NCBI RefSeq assembly: GCF_004006395.2
Contig: NZ_CP029758.2
Span: forward strand, 868,001-932,000
DNA: 64,000 nt
From: Clostridium sp. AWRP
GTDB lineage: Bacteria; Bacillota; Clostridia; Clostridiales; Clostridiaceae
Reading direction: 5' to 3'
Translations under genes and position numbers: made by a program
Notes under the pieces: model-generated
Told to the model about the DNA's origin: nothing
Databases searched by the model: none
What the model saw: only the letters and a program-made list of their open reading frames with translations
Part shown: in pieces, positions 1 through 9,657 of the stretch
How the letters are laid out: the number at the start of each line of letters is the position of its first letter
How positions within the stretch are numbered: position 1 is the stretch's first letter

Positions 1-30
1 AAAAAACATTTCTTCACAACTAATTACCAT
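1..30 (-). CDS. 5' end of an unidentified gene, cut by the window edge
   Basis: On the minus strand an ATG at position 30 is preceded by a good ribosome binding site (CAAAGGAGAG on the minus strand, about 37-46) and opens a frame reading MVISCEEMFF to the window edge. It lies downstream of ppk on the same strand, 59 bases after the ppk stop, so it could be cotranscribed. Ten residues are too few to identify the product. Confidence 0.45.
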   Translation of the reverse strand, partial: MVISCEEMFF

Positions 31-89
31 AATATACTCTCCTTTGTATTATTCAACATTTAATATATTCATCTTTTTATATTCTATTG

Positions 90-2225
90 TTATATAGAAT
101 TAGCTAGCTTGGGCTTAAATCCATTTTTAATCCAATAGTTTTTATTATATTGTAAAAGAACTTGCTTGTCATAATTGCTTTTCATTGCAACATTGTAGAA
201 AAATTTTTGACTGTTTATACTATCTTTGCCTCTTCTATCGATTCGGGTATAAGATCCATCCATATTTAAAATTCTGGTTTTTATTGTATCCGATAAGGAA
301 ACAGCTAAAATTTCTTTTACTTTAGTTATTGCATCTTCATCTTCAACTGGGAATAACAATTCTACTCTTCTATCTAAATTTCTATTCATCCAATCTGCGC
401 TGGAAAGATAAATTGTTTCATCTCCATCATTATAAAAATAATAAATGCGGCTGTGTTCTAAAAATCTTCCTACAATACTTTTTACAGATATATTTTCACT
501 TATTCCTGGAATACCTGGTCTTAGACAGCAAATTCCACGTACAATTAAATTGATTTTTACTCCTGCACTTGAAGCTTTGTATAAAGCCTTAATAATTTTG
601 GTATCTACTAAAGAATTCATTTTTGCAATGATTTTGGCAGGTTTACCCATGCTTGCATTTTCTGTTTCTTGAGATATCATATATAGAAATCGTTCCCTTA
701 AATTTAAAGGTGCTAAGCTTAATTTGTATAGGTCAGTTGGGTGAGAGTGACCAGATAACATATTAAATATAGTGGAAGCATCTGAACCTATGTAAGGATT
801 TGTGGTAAATAATCCTAAATCTGTATATAATTTAGCTGTAACATCATTGTAATTACCTGTACCTAAATGAACATAACGTTTAATTTCGTCACTTTCTTTA
901 CGAACAACAAGTAATATTTTACAATGAGTTTTAAGTCCAACCAATCCATAAATTACATGACAGCCTGCTTTTTCTAGACGTTTTGCCCAGAGAATGTTAT
1001 TTTCCTCATCAAACCTTGCTTTTAATTCAACTAAAACTGTAACTTGTTTACCTTGTTCGGCGGCATTAATTAGAGATTCTATGATAGGGGAATTCCCACT
1101 TACACGGTATAAAGTTTGTTTTATTGCTAACACATTTGGATCTACAGCTGCTTGTTTTACTAAATTAATAATTGGATCAAAAGATTCATAAGGATGGTGT
1201 AATAAAATATCTTTTTTCGAAATTGCCTTAAAAATATCATTGGTTTTCAAATATTCAGGTGCAATTTGAGGTTCCATGGGATCATAAGTTAGATGACTAT
1301 ATCCTAATTTTTCAGTAAGTTTCGATAAGAAAGTTAAATCGATAGGACCGCTGATTTTATATTCTTGATCTTTTGAAATTTCTAGTTCCTTTTCAAGAAT
1401 ATGAAGCAGCCTTTTATCTATACCAATTTCAAATTCTAGTCTTACTTCATTTCCCCATTTACGCTGCTTTAGCGATTCTTCAATAGCTTCTAATAAGTCT
1501 TCTGCTCCCTCTTCATCTAAGGTTAAATCAGCATTACGTGTAATACGATAACAGCTTGAAGTTATGATTTTATGATTACTAAATAGAGAACATAAGTTCA
1601 TCTTAATGATGTCCTCTAGAAAGATAAAAGCTTTTCCAACATTGGAAGGGATCTCAATAATCCTTTCTAATACAGATGGAACCTGTATGGTAGCAAAAGT
1701 GTATTCATTAATGCCCTCACTTTTTTTTAGTAATACTGCAATATTTAAACTGCGATTTAAAATTAATGGAAATGGCCTGCTATTATCAACTACCATAGGT
1801 GTTAATACGGGATAAATGTTTTTTAAATAATAATCTTCAACATATTCATGTTGTTGTTTATTAAGATTTTTAGCTTTAAAAAAGCATATATTTTGTTTCT
1901 TTAAAGCTAATTTCAAAGATCGATTATAACAATTTAATTGTTCATAAACTAATTTATGAACATGTATAGATATTTTATTCATTTGCTCTATTGGAGTCAA
2001 TCCAGAAGCATCTGGCTTATTGAATCCAGCAGAAATCTGATCTGATAAGGAACCTACACGAATCATAAAAAATTCATCTAAATTAGAACTTACAATGGAT
2101 TCAAATTTTAATCTTTCAAAAAGTGGATTACTGGTATCCTGAGCTTCTTCTAGAACTCTTTTATTGAATTCTATCCAACTTAATTCCCTATTTATGAAAT
2201 TTTTAGGCAAATTGAAAATATTCAT
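90..2225 (-). CDS. ppk: Polyphosphate kinase (PPK1 family)
   Basis: Predicted to transfer the gamma-phosphate of ATP reversibly onto polyphosphate; PPK1 enzymes are usually membrane-associated. The 711-residue length is normal for the family. The N-terminus has the characteristic NRELSWIEFNKRVLEEA stretch. The segment HLGTGNYNDVTAKLYTDLG carries the histidine that is phosphorylated in PPK1 enzymes, and a second conserved block near the C-terminus reads LSSADWMNRNLDRRVELL. The start ATG follows GGAAGAG. The gene is divergent from the exopolyphosphatase-like gene, so synthesis and degradation of polyphosphate sit back to back around one regulatory region. Confidence 0.96.
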   Translation of the reverse strand: MNIFNLPKNFINRELSWIEFNKRVLEEAQDTSNPLFERLKFESIVSSNLDEFFMIRVGSLSDQISAGFNKPDASGLTPIEQMNKISIHVHKLVYEQLNCYNRSLKLALKKQNICFFKAKNLNKQQHEYVEDYYLKNIYPVLTPMVVDNSRPFPLILNRSLNIAVLLKKSEGINEYTFATIQVPSVLERIIEIPSNVGKAFIFLEDIIKMNLCSLFSNHKIITSSCYRITRNADLTLDEEGAEDLLEAIEESLKQRKWGNEVRLEFEIGIDKRLLHILEKELEISKDQEYKISGPIDLTFLSKLTEKLGYSHLTYDPMEPQIAPEYLKTNDIFKAISKKDILLHHPYESFDPIINLVKQAAVDPNVLAIKQTLYRVSGNSPIIESLINAAEQGKQVTVLVELKARFDEENNILWAKRLEKAGCHVIYGLVGLKTHCKILLVVRKESDEIKRYVHLGTGNYNDVTAKLYTDLGLFTTNPYIGSDASTIFNMLSGHSHPTDLYKLSLAPLNLRERFLYMISQETENASMGKPAKIIAKMNSLVDTKIIKALYKASSAGVKINLIVRGICCLRPGIPGISENISVKSIVGRFLEHSRIYYFYNDGDETIYLSSADWMNRNLDRRVELLFPVEDEDAITKVKEILAVSLSDTIKTRILNMDGSYTRIDRRGKDSINSQKFFYNVAMKSNYDKQVLLQYNKNYWIKNGFKPKLANSI

Positions 2226-2648
2226 TTTCTCTTCCTTTCTTTCTCAAATTATATTATAGGTTTTATTCCTAATACTTCTTCGAAAAAATCTGAATTATGC
2301 ATAAAATTCCATCCTTCTAAAATAATATCTTCTTTAGAATTTAAATTAGAATAAATTGATTTTCTTCATAAAGCTTTCCTGTCATAATAAATGTACATTT
2401 ATTATGACAATTTCTACACTTCGTTTCTCTAATTATAGTATACTTTTAGGACTTGTTGTCGAAACTTTACATTTCTTAAACATACTTAACCTATAATTAA
2501 CACTATACTAAAAAATTATTATGTTCTAGCGTAGTTAAGTTGTTGCAAATATTTTAGTTATTCAATAAAATTAGAGATAATGGTATTCTGTGTTTCTTGT
2601 TATAGGCGAATGTATAGTTTTCTAGATGCGTAAGAAAAGGAGAGAAAA
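2226..2648. other. Divergent ppk/ppx intergenic region
   Basis: This 423-base region has no convincing coding sequence. It contains a perfect 30-bp palindrome (2380-2409, listed separately) and a sequence TTGTCGAAA at about 2456-2464 that matches the core of a Spo0A box (TGNCGAA). Both divergent promoters should lie here. The best -10-like sequence for ppk is TATAAT on the minus strand near 2250, without a clear -35 box. Confidence 0.5.
2380..2409. promoter_or_regulatory. Perfect 30-bp palindrome, candidate operator
   Basis: TGTCATAATAAATGT is followed directly by its exact reverse complement ACATTTATTATGACA, with no loop. A zero-loop palindrome suits a dimeric DNA-binding protein better than an RNA hairpin, and no T-tract follows. 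It lies about 155 bases upstream of ppk and 240 upstream of the Ppx/GppA gene, so it could control either. The binding protein is unknown. Confidence 0.6.
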
Positions 2649-4157
2649 ATGAAGCGAATAGCTATTATTGATATAGGCTCAAACTCAATAAGATTGGTAC
2701 TTGTGCAGATTAATGAAGATAATTGTTTCAGCATAATAGATGAAGTAAAAGAAACTGTACGTCTTGGAAAAGATATGACTATTTACGAAGAGTTAAATCC
2801 TTTAAAAATTGAAAAGGCCATAAAAACATTATCATTTTTTAAATGTTTATGTGAAGCACAAGGCATTACAGAAATTATAGCAGTAGCTACAGAGGCAGTG
2901 CGTAAAGCATCAAATCAATTAAAGTTTATAAATAGGGTTAAATCAGAATTAGGTATTGAAATAAGGGTATTATCAGGTACATCAGAGGCCTATTATGATT
3001 ATTTTGGAAATATAAATACCATTGATATTTCTAATGCACTTTTAATGGATATTGGAGGAAGTAGTGCAGAACTTATTTGGGTGGAAAACAGAAAACTTAA
3101 GCATTCTATTAGTTTGCCTTTTGGTGCAATAAATTTGACAGAAAGATTTTATTTAAATGAAACTATAGATGAAAAAACAGAAAAGGATTTGAAAAAATTC
3201 ATACTTTCTTTTTATAAAGAAGTGACATGGTTAAGAAAAATAGGAAATATTCCTTTAATTGGGATAGGAGGAACGTTTCGAAATATAGCAAAGATAAGTC
3301 GAAAAAAGAATGATTATCCTATGGATAACCTTCATAATTATCAAATTACATTAGAAGACGTGATGGATATATACAACATGGTTAAATTAAAGGATTGTGC
3401 AGAACGAAAAAAAATAAAAGGATTATCGAAAAATAGAGCAGATATATTTTTAGGTGCTGTTGGTGCTGTAGTTACTTTGTTTGATTTTTTAGAATTAAAT
3501 GAACTTTATGTAAGTGGATGTGGAGTTAGAGAAGGAATTATTTATGAATATATTTTGAAAAGTAAAATACCTATAGTGAATATTTTAGATTTTTCAATAA
3601 ACAATTATATGCTTAATTATGAAATGAATTTAAAGCATGCCAAGCAAGTATGGAAACTTACTGAATCTTTATATAATGACCTTAAATCAATATTAAATAT
3701 AAATGATGATTGCTATAAAATTTTAAAAACTGCTGCCCTTCTTCACGATTGTGGAGTACGTATAAGCTATTATAATCACCATGCTCATTCTTTTTATATG
3801 ATTTTAAACTCCAAAATAAATGGTTTATCGCATAAAGAACAGCTTATGGCTGCATATATAGCCGCCCTTCATAGGAAAAAGGATTTTAAAATAAATTTAG
3901 AAAAATATAAAAAAGTAGTAAATGAAAAGGATGTTGAAGTTATTGAAAAACTAGCTATTTTAGTACGAATTTGCGAGAGTTTAGATGGTGGCGTAAATAG
4001 CAATGTAAGCAGTATATCCTGTGATATAGAATCTGATACTGTAATCATGAGTATTGAATCCAAAACAGATCCATTTTTAGAAATAAATCAGGCATTAGAG
4101 TGTGCTCCGTCTTTTGAAAAAATTTTTAGTAAAAAGTTAATTATTAAAGTTAATTGA
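2649..4157 (+). CDS. ppx: Exopolyphosphatase / pppGpp phosphatase (Ppx/GppA family)
   Basis: Predicted to release phosphate from polyphosphate ends or to hydrolyse pppGpp; sequence alone does not separate the two. The actin-like ATPase fold is visible: phosphate loop IDIGSNSIRLVLVQI at residues 5-19, second loop DIGGSSAELIW at about 140, and GIGGTFRNIAKI at about 206. The C-terminal part (about 330-500) is an HD-type helical domain containing AALLHDCGVRISYYNHHAHS. At 502 residues it is the long form, like E. coli Ppx. The start follows AGGAGAG. It is divergent from ppk, which favours a polyphosphate role. Confidence 0.9.
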   Translation: MKRIAIIDIGSNSIRLVLVQINEDNCFSIIDEVKETVRLGKDMTIYEELNPLKIEKAIKTLSFFKCLCEAQGITEIIAVATEAVRKASNQLKFINRVKSELGIEIRVLSGTSEAYYDYFGNINTIDISNALLMDIGGSSAELIWVENRKLKHSISLPFGAINLTERFYLNETIDEKTEKDLKKFILSFYKEVTWLRKIGNIPLIGIGGTFRNIAKISRKKNDYPMDNLHNYQITLEDVMDIYNMVKLKDCAERKKIKGLSKNRADIFLGAVGAVVTLFDFLELNELYVSGCGVREGIIYEYILKSKIPIVNILDFSINNYMLNYEMNLKHAKQVWKLTESLYNDLKSILNINDDCYKILKTAALLHDCGVRISYYNHHAHSFYMILNSKINGLSHKEQLMAAYIAALHRKKDFKINLEKYKKVVNEKDVEVIEKLAILVRICESLDGGVNSNVSSISCDIESDTVIMSIESKTDPFLEINQALECAPSFEKIFSKKLIIKVN

Positions 4158-4164
4158 TTTTTAA

Positions 4165-4210
4165 ATAAAAATTTCATACTATTAAATAATAATAGTATGA
4201 AATTTTTTTT
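4165..4210. terminator. Bidirectional terminator between ppx and cotS-like gene
   Basis: Arms AAATTTCATACTATT and AATAGTATGAAATTT enclose a 7-base loop. A T-run follows on the plus strand and an A-run precedes it, so the hairpin can serve both convergent genes. It overlaps the stop codon of the minus-strand gene. Confidence 0.8.
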
Positions 4211-5219
4211 CTACGTATTTCCCCAAACTTATAATAAATTTAAGCTGATTAATATTATTAGAACACTTTTTTAGTAAATAGTAAAAAGAATTATGATTAC
4301 ATTTTGATATGTTTTTGTAATAATCTCTAGATATTTTCCAAAATTTTTGAGGAAAAGCTAAATAAGATATTATATATTTATAATCATCCAATGTTAATGG
4401 CAAAGTTTTTTCGTATAAATTTAAACATTCTAATGTTATATCTAGCTGCCAATTAGTAGAATTTCGCTTTAGAAATCTTCTTAAGAAATAGGAGATATCA
4501 TGGGCACAATAGTCTGTGCTGCATTTATCAAAATCTATTATCCAAATTTTATTGTTATCATCAAATATTATATTTTTATTTACGTAATCTAGATGGCATA
4601 GGCAGGTATTTAAATTATCATAGTTTATAGAAGAAGATATTCTAGTGGACATTTGTGATAGCATAAGGTTGATTTCAAAATATTGTAGAAACAATTGTGA
4701 GAATTTATCTTTATATTTAACTGCTAAATTTGAGCAGTTTAACAGTTGCTTAAAATGTTTTTCAAAGGATATATATGTTTTTTCAAAATTAATTCTTTCA
4801 ATACTACCTTTAATGGGGGTGAAGTTTTTGCTTACTTTATGCATTTTAGCTAAATTAGAGATGGACGCTAAAAGATGATCTTTAATGTTATAATTGCATT
4901 TAGTACCCGTTATCCAGGGAGTAAGCATAAAAAGCATATCGTTATATTTTACATATCGACCTCCATAAATTGTAGGCAATATTCTAGGAACTCTAATGTT
5001 ATTTCTAAAAAGCCATTCTATGGCAGAATATACAAAAAGTAAATTTGCCTCATCGAAATATACTTTCTTTAAACAGTAATTTTTATTTAGATGACTTATT
5101 TTATATACTGCCCTCTGTTTATCTGTATTTTTAAATTTGATTCTATCTATAGATGCATTATTCATATTGTAATAGGGAAGTACATATTTTTTTACAGTTT
5201 TTTCAGATAACAAATCCAT
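4182..5219 (-). CDS. CotS-family spore coat protein / aminoglycoside phosphotransferase-like kinase
   Basis: Protein-kinase-like fold of the APH/choline kinase group, in the branch containing spore coat proteins CotS and CotI. The catalytic loop is LCHLDYVNKNIIF and the metal-binding DFD is in IWIIDFDKCSTDYCAHDISY. The C-terminal helical segment with YLAFPQKFWKISRDYY is typical of CotS-like proteins. The start was placed at the ATG at 5219 (345 residues) because an upstream in-frame TTG lies inside the GAGGAG ribosome binding site. Expression in the mother cell during sporulation is expected from the family but no sporulation sigma promoter could be assigned. Kinase activity and substrate are unknown. 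Confidence 0.8.
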   Translation of the reverse strand: MDLLSEKTVKKYVLPYYNMNNASIDRIKFKNTDKQRAVYKISHLNKNYCLKKVYFDEANLLFVYSAIEWLFRNNIRVPRILPTIYGGRYVKYNDMLFMLTPWITGTKCNYNIKDHLLASISNLAKMHKVSKNFTPIKGSIERINFEKTYISFEKHFKQLLNCSNLAVKYKDKFSQLFLQYFEINLMLSQMSTRISSSINYDNLNTCLCHLDYVNKNIIFDDNNKIWIIDFDKCSTDYCAHDISYFLRRFLKRNSTNWQLDITLECLNLYEKTLPLTLDDYKYIISYLAFPQKFWKISRDYYKNISKCNHNSFYYLLKKCSNNINQLKFIISLGKYVEKKFHTIII

Positions 5220-5621
5220 ACAAAAACTCCTCAAAAGTTGTTCCTCTATAATAATATTAAGATACTTTTTATAATATACATTATTCTTAAAAAAAGAAAT
5301 TTCACAAAATACAATATAACAAATTTCCCATATAGAGAAGAATAATTTTTACTAGTATGTGGGTAAAATAGAAATAAATATATAGCATTTACAGTAAAGT
5401 TACAGAATTATATTATATATTATATATTTATAAGTAAAATTGTGCAGTTTTAAAATTAAAAATTTTTTTTATTGAAGGATATTTAATTTTTGTAAAGAAT
5501 ATATATAGTATATTCCTTATTTGAGAAAAAAAATATTTATTTTTGAAGAAGGAATATAGTAATTTATGTCGAATATATTTATTCTTGAACATAATAATTT
5601 AAGATAGGTGGGGATTCGTTA
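5220..5621. other. Intergenic region upstream of cotS-like gene and dnaG
   Basis: About 400 extremely AT-rich bases with no credible coding sequence. Near dnaG it holds an imperfect palindrome GAATATA-N5-TATATTC (about 5497-5515) and TGTCGAA at 5567-5573, which matches the Spo0A-box core. No sigma-A promoter could be placed with confidence. Confidence 0.4.
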
Positions 5622-7394
5622 GTGATATCGGAAGATGTCATTCAAAAAATAAAAGATGCAAGTGATATAGTAGATATCATATCTGAAAGTGTAAAGTTAA
5701 AAAGGGCAGGTAAAAATTATTTAGGATTATGTCCTTTTCATCAAGAAAAGACCCCATCTTTTAGTGTATCTGTGGATAAGCAAATATATAAATGTTTCGG
5801 TTGTGGTGAGGCAGGGAATGTAATAACGTTTGTTATGAAACTGAAAAAGTTAACTTTTCCCGAAGCATTGAAGATTTTGGCTGATCGAGCAAATATAGAT
5901 CTGGATGAAAATGGTGATAAAAACAGTAATAGAAAAAATACTTATGAAAAACTTTATAGACTAAACATAGAAGCTGCCAGATATTTTTATAATTGTTTAA
6001 ATAAAAATAAAATAGCTAAATCCTACATGTTAAATAGAGGAATAACAGAAAAAACCATGAATAAATTTGGCATTGGATATTCTGTTGACAGTTGGAATGA
6101 TATGTTGATTTTCTTAAAGAAAAAAGGATTTACTGAACTGGATATGCTATCAGATGGACTTATAATTAAAAGTAAAAAGGGAAATTACTATGACAGATTT
6201 AGAAACAGAATAATTTTTCCCGTATTTGATTTTAGGGGAAAAGTTATAGGATTTGGAGGTAGAGTATTAGATGATTCTAAACCCAAATATTTAAATTCTC
6301 CAGAAACTCATCTATTTAAAAAAGGTATTAATCTCTATGGATTAAATTTTGCCATAAAAAATAATACTTCTAGAATGTTTATAATTGTGGAAGGGTACAT
6401 GGACTGTATATCTCTTCATCAGTATGGTATAACTAATGCAGTGGCTTCTCTAGGTACAGCTCTTACTATAAATCAGGCAAAACTTATGGCTAGGTATGTT
6501 GATAAAGTTATAATATCTTATGATGCAGATGCAGCAGGTCAAATAGCTACGATTAGAGGCCTAGATATACTAAAGAGTGTAGGATTGGAAATAAGGGTTT
6601 TAGTAGTGCCACAAGGAAAAGATCCTGATGAATTTATTAGAAATAATGGAAGAGATGCTTTTTTAGAACTTGTAGATAAAGCTCTTCCCCTTATAGAGTA
6701 TAGAATTCAAAGTATAAAAAATAACATGAATTTTAATAATTCTGAAGATACTATAAAGTATGTAGAAAAAGCACTAAAAATATTGTCTCAATTAGATCCT
6801 ATAGAAAGAGAAATATATATAAAAAAGATATCGGAAGAAACGGGAATAAGAGATCAAGTACTATATGATATGTTGAATGATAATATTCAAAAAAATGTAA
6901 AAAAAAATGAAAAAGTGAATATAGATGATGCTTTTGGACAAAAATTATATTTAGAGCCAGCATATTTAAAGGCTGAGAGGGCTCTTTTGAAACTTATTTT
7001 AGAAAATGAAGAAGTGTTTAAATATGCGTTAGATAAAATAGAAGTTGATAATATTATATTAGAAAGTCATAAAAAAATATATAGTTATATAGTGGAAAAT
7101 GTGAAATATGATATAGAAAAAAGAAAAAAAATTATAGAGTTAAATTGCCATGATGTAGATACTTCTAAAGAATGGGTTAACATTATGGAAACTAAAATAG
7201 AATATGACAACAGCAATTATAAAGATATGATAGATAATTATATAGATAAAATAGAAAGACATAGATTGGAAAAATCCAAGGAGCACATTATAAATAGAAT
7301 AAAAGAATGTGAAGCTCAGGGAAATTTGAATGAATCTCTAAAACTGGCACAAGAATTAATTAAAATACAAAAAAGGATTGGTGAAATGCAGTAA
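5622..7394 (+). CDS. dnaG: DNA primase DnaG
   Basis: Synthesises RNA primers at the replication fork with the replicative helicase. The N-terminal CHC2 zinc finger is present (CPFHQEKTPSF with KCFGCGEAGN, residues about 38-66). The TOPRIM catalytic domain shows IIVEGYMDCISLHQYG and YDADAAGQIA. The C-terminal 150 residues correspond to the helicase-binding region. The start is a GTG after AGGTGGGG. The TAA stop overlaps an ATG, with the sigma factor gene starting 20 bases later: a dnaG-rpoD arrangement common in Firmicutes. 590 residues is the normal length. Confidence 0.97.
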   Translation: MISEDVIQKIKDASDIVDIISESVKLKRAGKNYLGLCPFHQEKTPSFSVSVDKQIYKCFGCGEAGNVITFVMKLKKLTFPEALKILADRANIDLDENGDKNSNRKNTYEKLYRLNIEAARYFYNCLNKNKIAKSYMLNRGITEKTMNKFGIGYSVDSWNDMLIFLKKKGFTELDMLSDGLIIKSKKGNYYDRFRNRIIFPVFDFRGKVIGFGGRVLDDSKPKYLNSPETHLFKKGINLYGLNFAIKNNTSRMFIIVEGYMDCISLHQYGITNAVASLGTALTINQAKLMARYVDKVIISYDADAAGQIATIRGLDILKSVGLEIRVLVVPQGKDPDEFIRNNGRDAFLELVDKALPLIEYRIQSIKNNMNFNNSEDTIKYVEKALKILSQLDPIEREIYIKKISEETGIRDQVLYDMLNDNIQKNVKKNEKVNIDDAFGQKLYLEPAYLKAERALLKLILENEEVFKYALDKIEVDNIILESHKKIYSYIVENVKYDIEKRKKIIELNCHDVDTSKEWVNIMETKIEYDNSNYKDMIDNYIDKIERHRLEKSKEHIINRIKECEAQGNLNESLKLAQELIKIQKRIGEMQ

Positions 7395-7414
7395 TGGTAA
7401 AAGGAGGCAATAAA

Positions 7415-8479
7415 ATGAAAAGTAAGAGTGCAAAGCTACAGCTAGTTAAAAAAATCATAGAAAAAGGTAAAAAAAATGGCACCTTAACTTATAAAGAAAT
7501 AATGGACGAATTAGAAGAGGTGGACTTAAGTCCTGAGCAAATAGAAAAAATATATGAAGCCCTTGAATCCATGGGAATAGAAGTAACTGGTGATGAACAT
7601 GAAACAGAATCAAATGAGAAAACTTTAGATTTATCGGTTCCTGATGGAATTGCAATAGATGATCCTGTAAGAATGTATTTAAAAGAAATAGGAAAAGTAC
7701 CACTGCTTTTACCAGAAGAAGAAATATCCCTTGCAAAAAGAATAGAAGAGGGAGACCTAATTGCCAAGAAAAAGTTAGCAGAAGCTAATTTGAGATTAGT
7801 AGTTAGTATAGCTAAAAGATATGTAGGTAGAGGAATGCTTTTCTTAGATTTAATTCAAGAAGGAAATCTTGGACTTATAAAGGCAGTAGAAAAGTTTGAC
7901 TACAGAAAGGGATATAAATTTAGTACCTATGCTACATGGTGGATAAGGCAGGCAATTACAAGGGCAATAGCAGATCAGGCAAGAACAATAAGAATACCTG
8001 TTCATATGGTAGAAACCATAAATAAACTTGTAAGAGTTTCAAGACAGTTGCTTCAAGAACTTGGAAGAGAACCTCATCCAGAAGAAGTAGCTCAAATAAT
8101 GGAGATGCCTGTAGATAAAGTAAGAGAGATTATGAAAATAGCACAGGAACCTGTATCTCTTGAAACCCCTATTGGAGAAGAGGAAGACAGTCACCTTGGA
8201 GACTTTATACCAGATGATGAGGCACCAGCACCTGCGGAGGCAGCAGCTTTTACGATGCTTAAGGAACAGCTTATAAATGTATTAGATACATTAACTCCAA
8301 GGGAAGAAAAAGTTTTAAGACTTAGGTTTGGGTTAGATGACGGAAGAGCTAGAACTCTAGAAGAGGTTGGAAAAGAGTTTAATGTAACTAGAGAGAGAAT
8401 AAGGCAGATAGAGGCTAAGGCTCTTAGAAAGCTAAGGCATCCAAGTAGAAGTAAAAAATTGAAAGATTATTTAGATTAA
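7415..8479 (+). CDS. rpoD: Primary sigma factor RpoD (sigma-70/SigA)
   Basis: Housekeeping sigma subunit of RNA polymerase. Region 1.2 (DDPVRMYLKEIGKVPLL), region 2.3-2.4 (YATWWIRQAITRAIADQART), and region 4.2 (LEEVGKEFNVTRERIRQIEA) are all clear. The start was set at ATG 7415 because AAAGGAGG lies 7 bases before it; an upstream in-frame ATG overlapping the dnaG stop lacks a ribosome binding site. The result is 354 residues, a short form without the large non-conserved insert of proteobacterial RpoD. Cotranscription with dnaG is expected from the 20-base spacing. Confidence 0.96.
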   Translation: MKSKSAKLQLVKKIIEKGKKNGTLTYKEIMDELEEVDLSPEQIEKIYEALESMGIEVTGDEHETESNEKTLDLSVPDGIAIDDPVRMYLKEIGKVPLLLPEEEISLAKRIEEGDLIAKKKLAEANLRLVVSIAKRYVGRGMLFLDLIQEGNLGLIKAVEKFDYRKGYKFSTYATWWIRQAITRAIADQARTIRIPVHMVETINKLVRVSRQLLQELGREPHPEEVAQIMEMPVDKVREIMKIAQEPVSLETPIGEEEDSHLGDFIPDDEAPAPAEAAAFTMLKEQLINVLDTLTPREEKVLRLRFGLDDGRARTLEEVGKEFNVTRERIRQIEAKALRKLRHPSRSKKLKDYLD

Positions 8480-8502
8480 GGCACCCTTTCCAAGGTGCTT
8501 TT
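8479..8502 (+). terminator. Terminator after rpoD
   Basis: GGCACC and GGTGCTTTT form a hairpin directly after the stop codon, extended by A-T pairs and followed by a short T-run. Confidence 0.65.
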
Positions 8503-8666
8503 ACTTGTCTGGAAAACTAATTTGCAAACTTTCAAATAGGAGTAGAATATCAATGAATCTTACTTAATGGGAAAAGCAGATATCCCAAATCTTTGAGTTG
8601 GTGATAGTTGCTTTCTCTTTAGAGTTTTGTTTCTCACACTAATTTTAGATGAATTATCTAGGGGCG

Positions 8667-8715
8667 TAGCTACTGTTATTTTCCAATTTGATAGAAGTGG
8701 GAAATAACAGTAGCT
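8667..8715. repeat. Inverted repeat upstream of the PH-domain membrane protein gene
   Basis: Arms TAGCTACTGTTATTTTCC and GGAAATAACAGTAGCTA match over 17 bp with one bulged T, and enclose a 14-base loop. No T-tract follows, so it is not an ordinary terminator. It sits just upstream of a TGATATAAT sequence (extended -10 like, 8734-8742) that probably drives the next gene, so it may be an operator. The rest of the 287-base gap after rpoD shows nothing recognisable. Confidence 0.6.
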
Positions 8716-8766
8716 AGCTATCAGATAACTTTATGATATAATGTTTAATAAAGAAGGTGAGCAAAT

Positions 8767-9657
8767 ATGAAAACTACTTATAAATCTGCAAAAGGAGTAG
8801 GAGTATGGGCTATAGCAGGCATAACAGCTATATACAATGTATTTATGATAGTTCTTATAAATTTTATAAATTCCTATGAAATATTTAATCTTTTTAAACT
8901 AGCATTTATAGCTGTAAATACGTACCAAATTTATTATATTATAATTTGTGGAACTTTAAAATACTCTATTGATGAAGAAAATTTGTATATAACCAGTATG
9001 TTTAAATTTAAGAATGAAAAAATTCCTTTTGAAGATATAAGAATGTATCAAAAATCTAATGGATACATTAAAGGAGTAAAACTATCAGGATATGGAAAAA
9101 ATAAATTTGCCATAGGAAGGTCGTTTATTCATAAAGTAGGTAGAACATATATGTTTGTTACTTCAACTAAAAATGTTATATACTTAAAGACGGATGATAT
9201 AACTTATGGAATATCACCGGAAAACTTTCAAGAATTTGAATTAAAAATGAAAGAAAGACGTATAGAAAATTTACAGTGGGAAAATAAATTAAATAGGGGT
9301 GTTGAATTAAGAAAAGAACCAAAATTTTTTGTACCATTTATAATTGCAGCAATTACAGTCCTAATGATTACATTAAATCCTATAATCATGTATCTTTATG
9401 GAAACTTACCGGATAGAATGCCTTTAAGCTTTAATCCCAATTTTATAGCTGTAGAATTTGGAACAGGAAAGCAGTTTGCATTTAAACAAATGACATATGG
9501 ACTTTTGAATATGGGGCTGCTGTTTTGTATGTATTATGCTGCATATATTTTTTCTAAATATGATAAAAAAGTTTTTTATAAGTTTATATATACTGCGTTA
9601 GTGGTAGCAGCATTTTTTTTAATTATGCAGATAAGAATACTTTGTACATTTAGATAA
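8767..9657 (+). CDS. Membrane protein with a bacterial PH-like domain
   Basis: Unknown function. Two N-terminal membrane segments (about residues 12-32 and 41-62) lead to a cytoplasmic domain (about 70-165) with the pattern of bacterial PH domains: YSIDEENLYITSMFKF, KIPFEDIRMYQKS, and GYGKNKFAIGRSF. The C-terminal part has about three more membrane segments and a short LPDRMPLSFN motif resembling DUF1648-type membrane proteins. RBS AGAAGGTGAG precedes the ATG. It stands alone between the rpoD terminator and a palindromic repeat. Confidence 0.75.
   Translation: MKTTYKSAKGVGVWAIAGITAIYNVFMIVLINFINSYEIFNLFKLAFIAVNTYQIYYIIICGTLKYSIDEENLYITSMFKFKNEKIPFEDIRMYQKSNGYIKGVKLSGYGKNKFAIGRSFIHKVGRTYMFVTSTKNVIYLKTDDITYGISPENFQEFELKMKERRIENLQWENKLNRGVELRKEPKFFVPFIIAAITVLMITLNPIIMYLYGNLPDRMPLSFNPNFIAVEFGTGKQFAFKQMTYGLLNMGLLFCMYYAAYIFSKYDKKVFYKFIYTALVVAAFFLIMQIRILCTFR

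Noticed and set aside
7394..7414. Upstream ATG overlapping the dnaG stop as start of rpoD
   Set aside because: It lacks a ribosome binding site; AAAGGAGG is correctly spaced for the ATG at 7415, which gives the usual sigma factor N-terminus.
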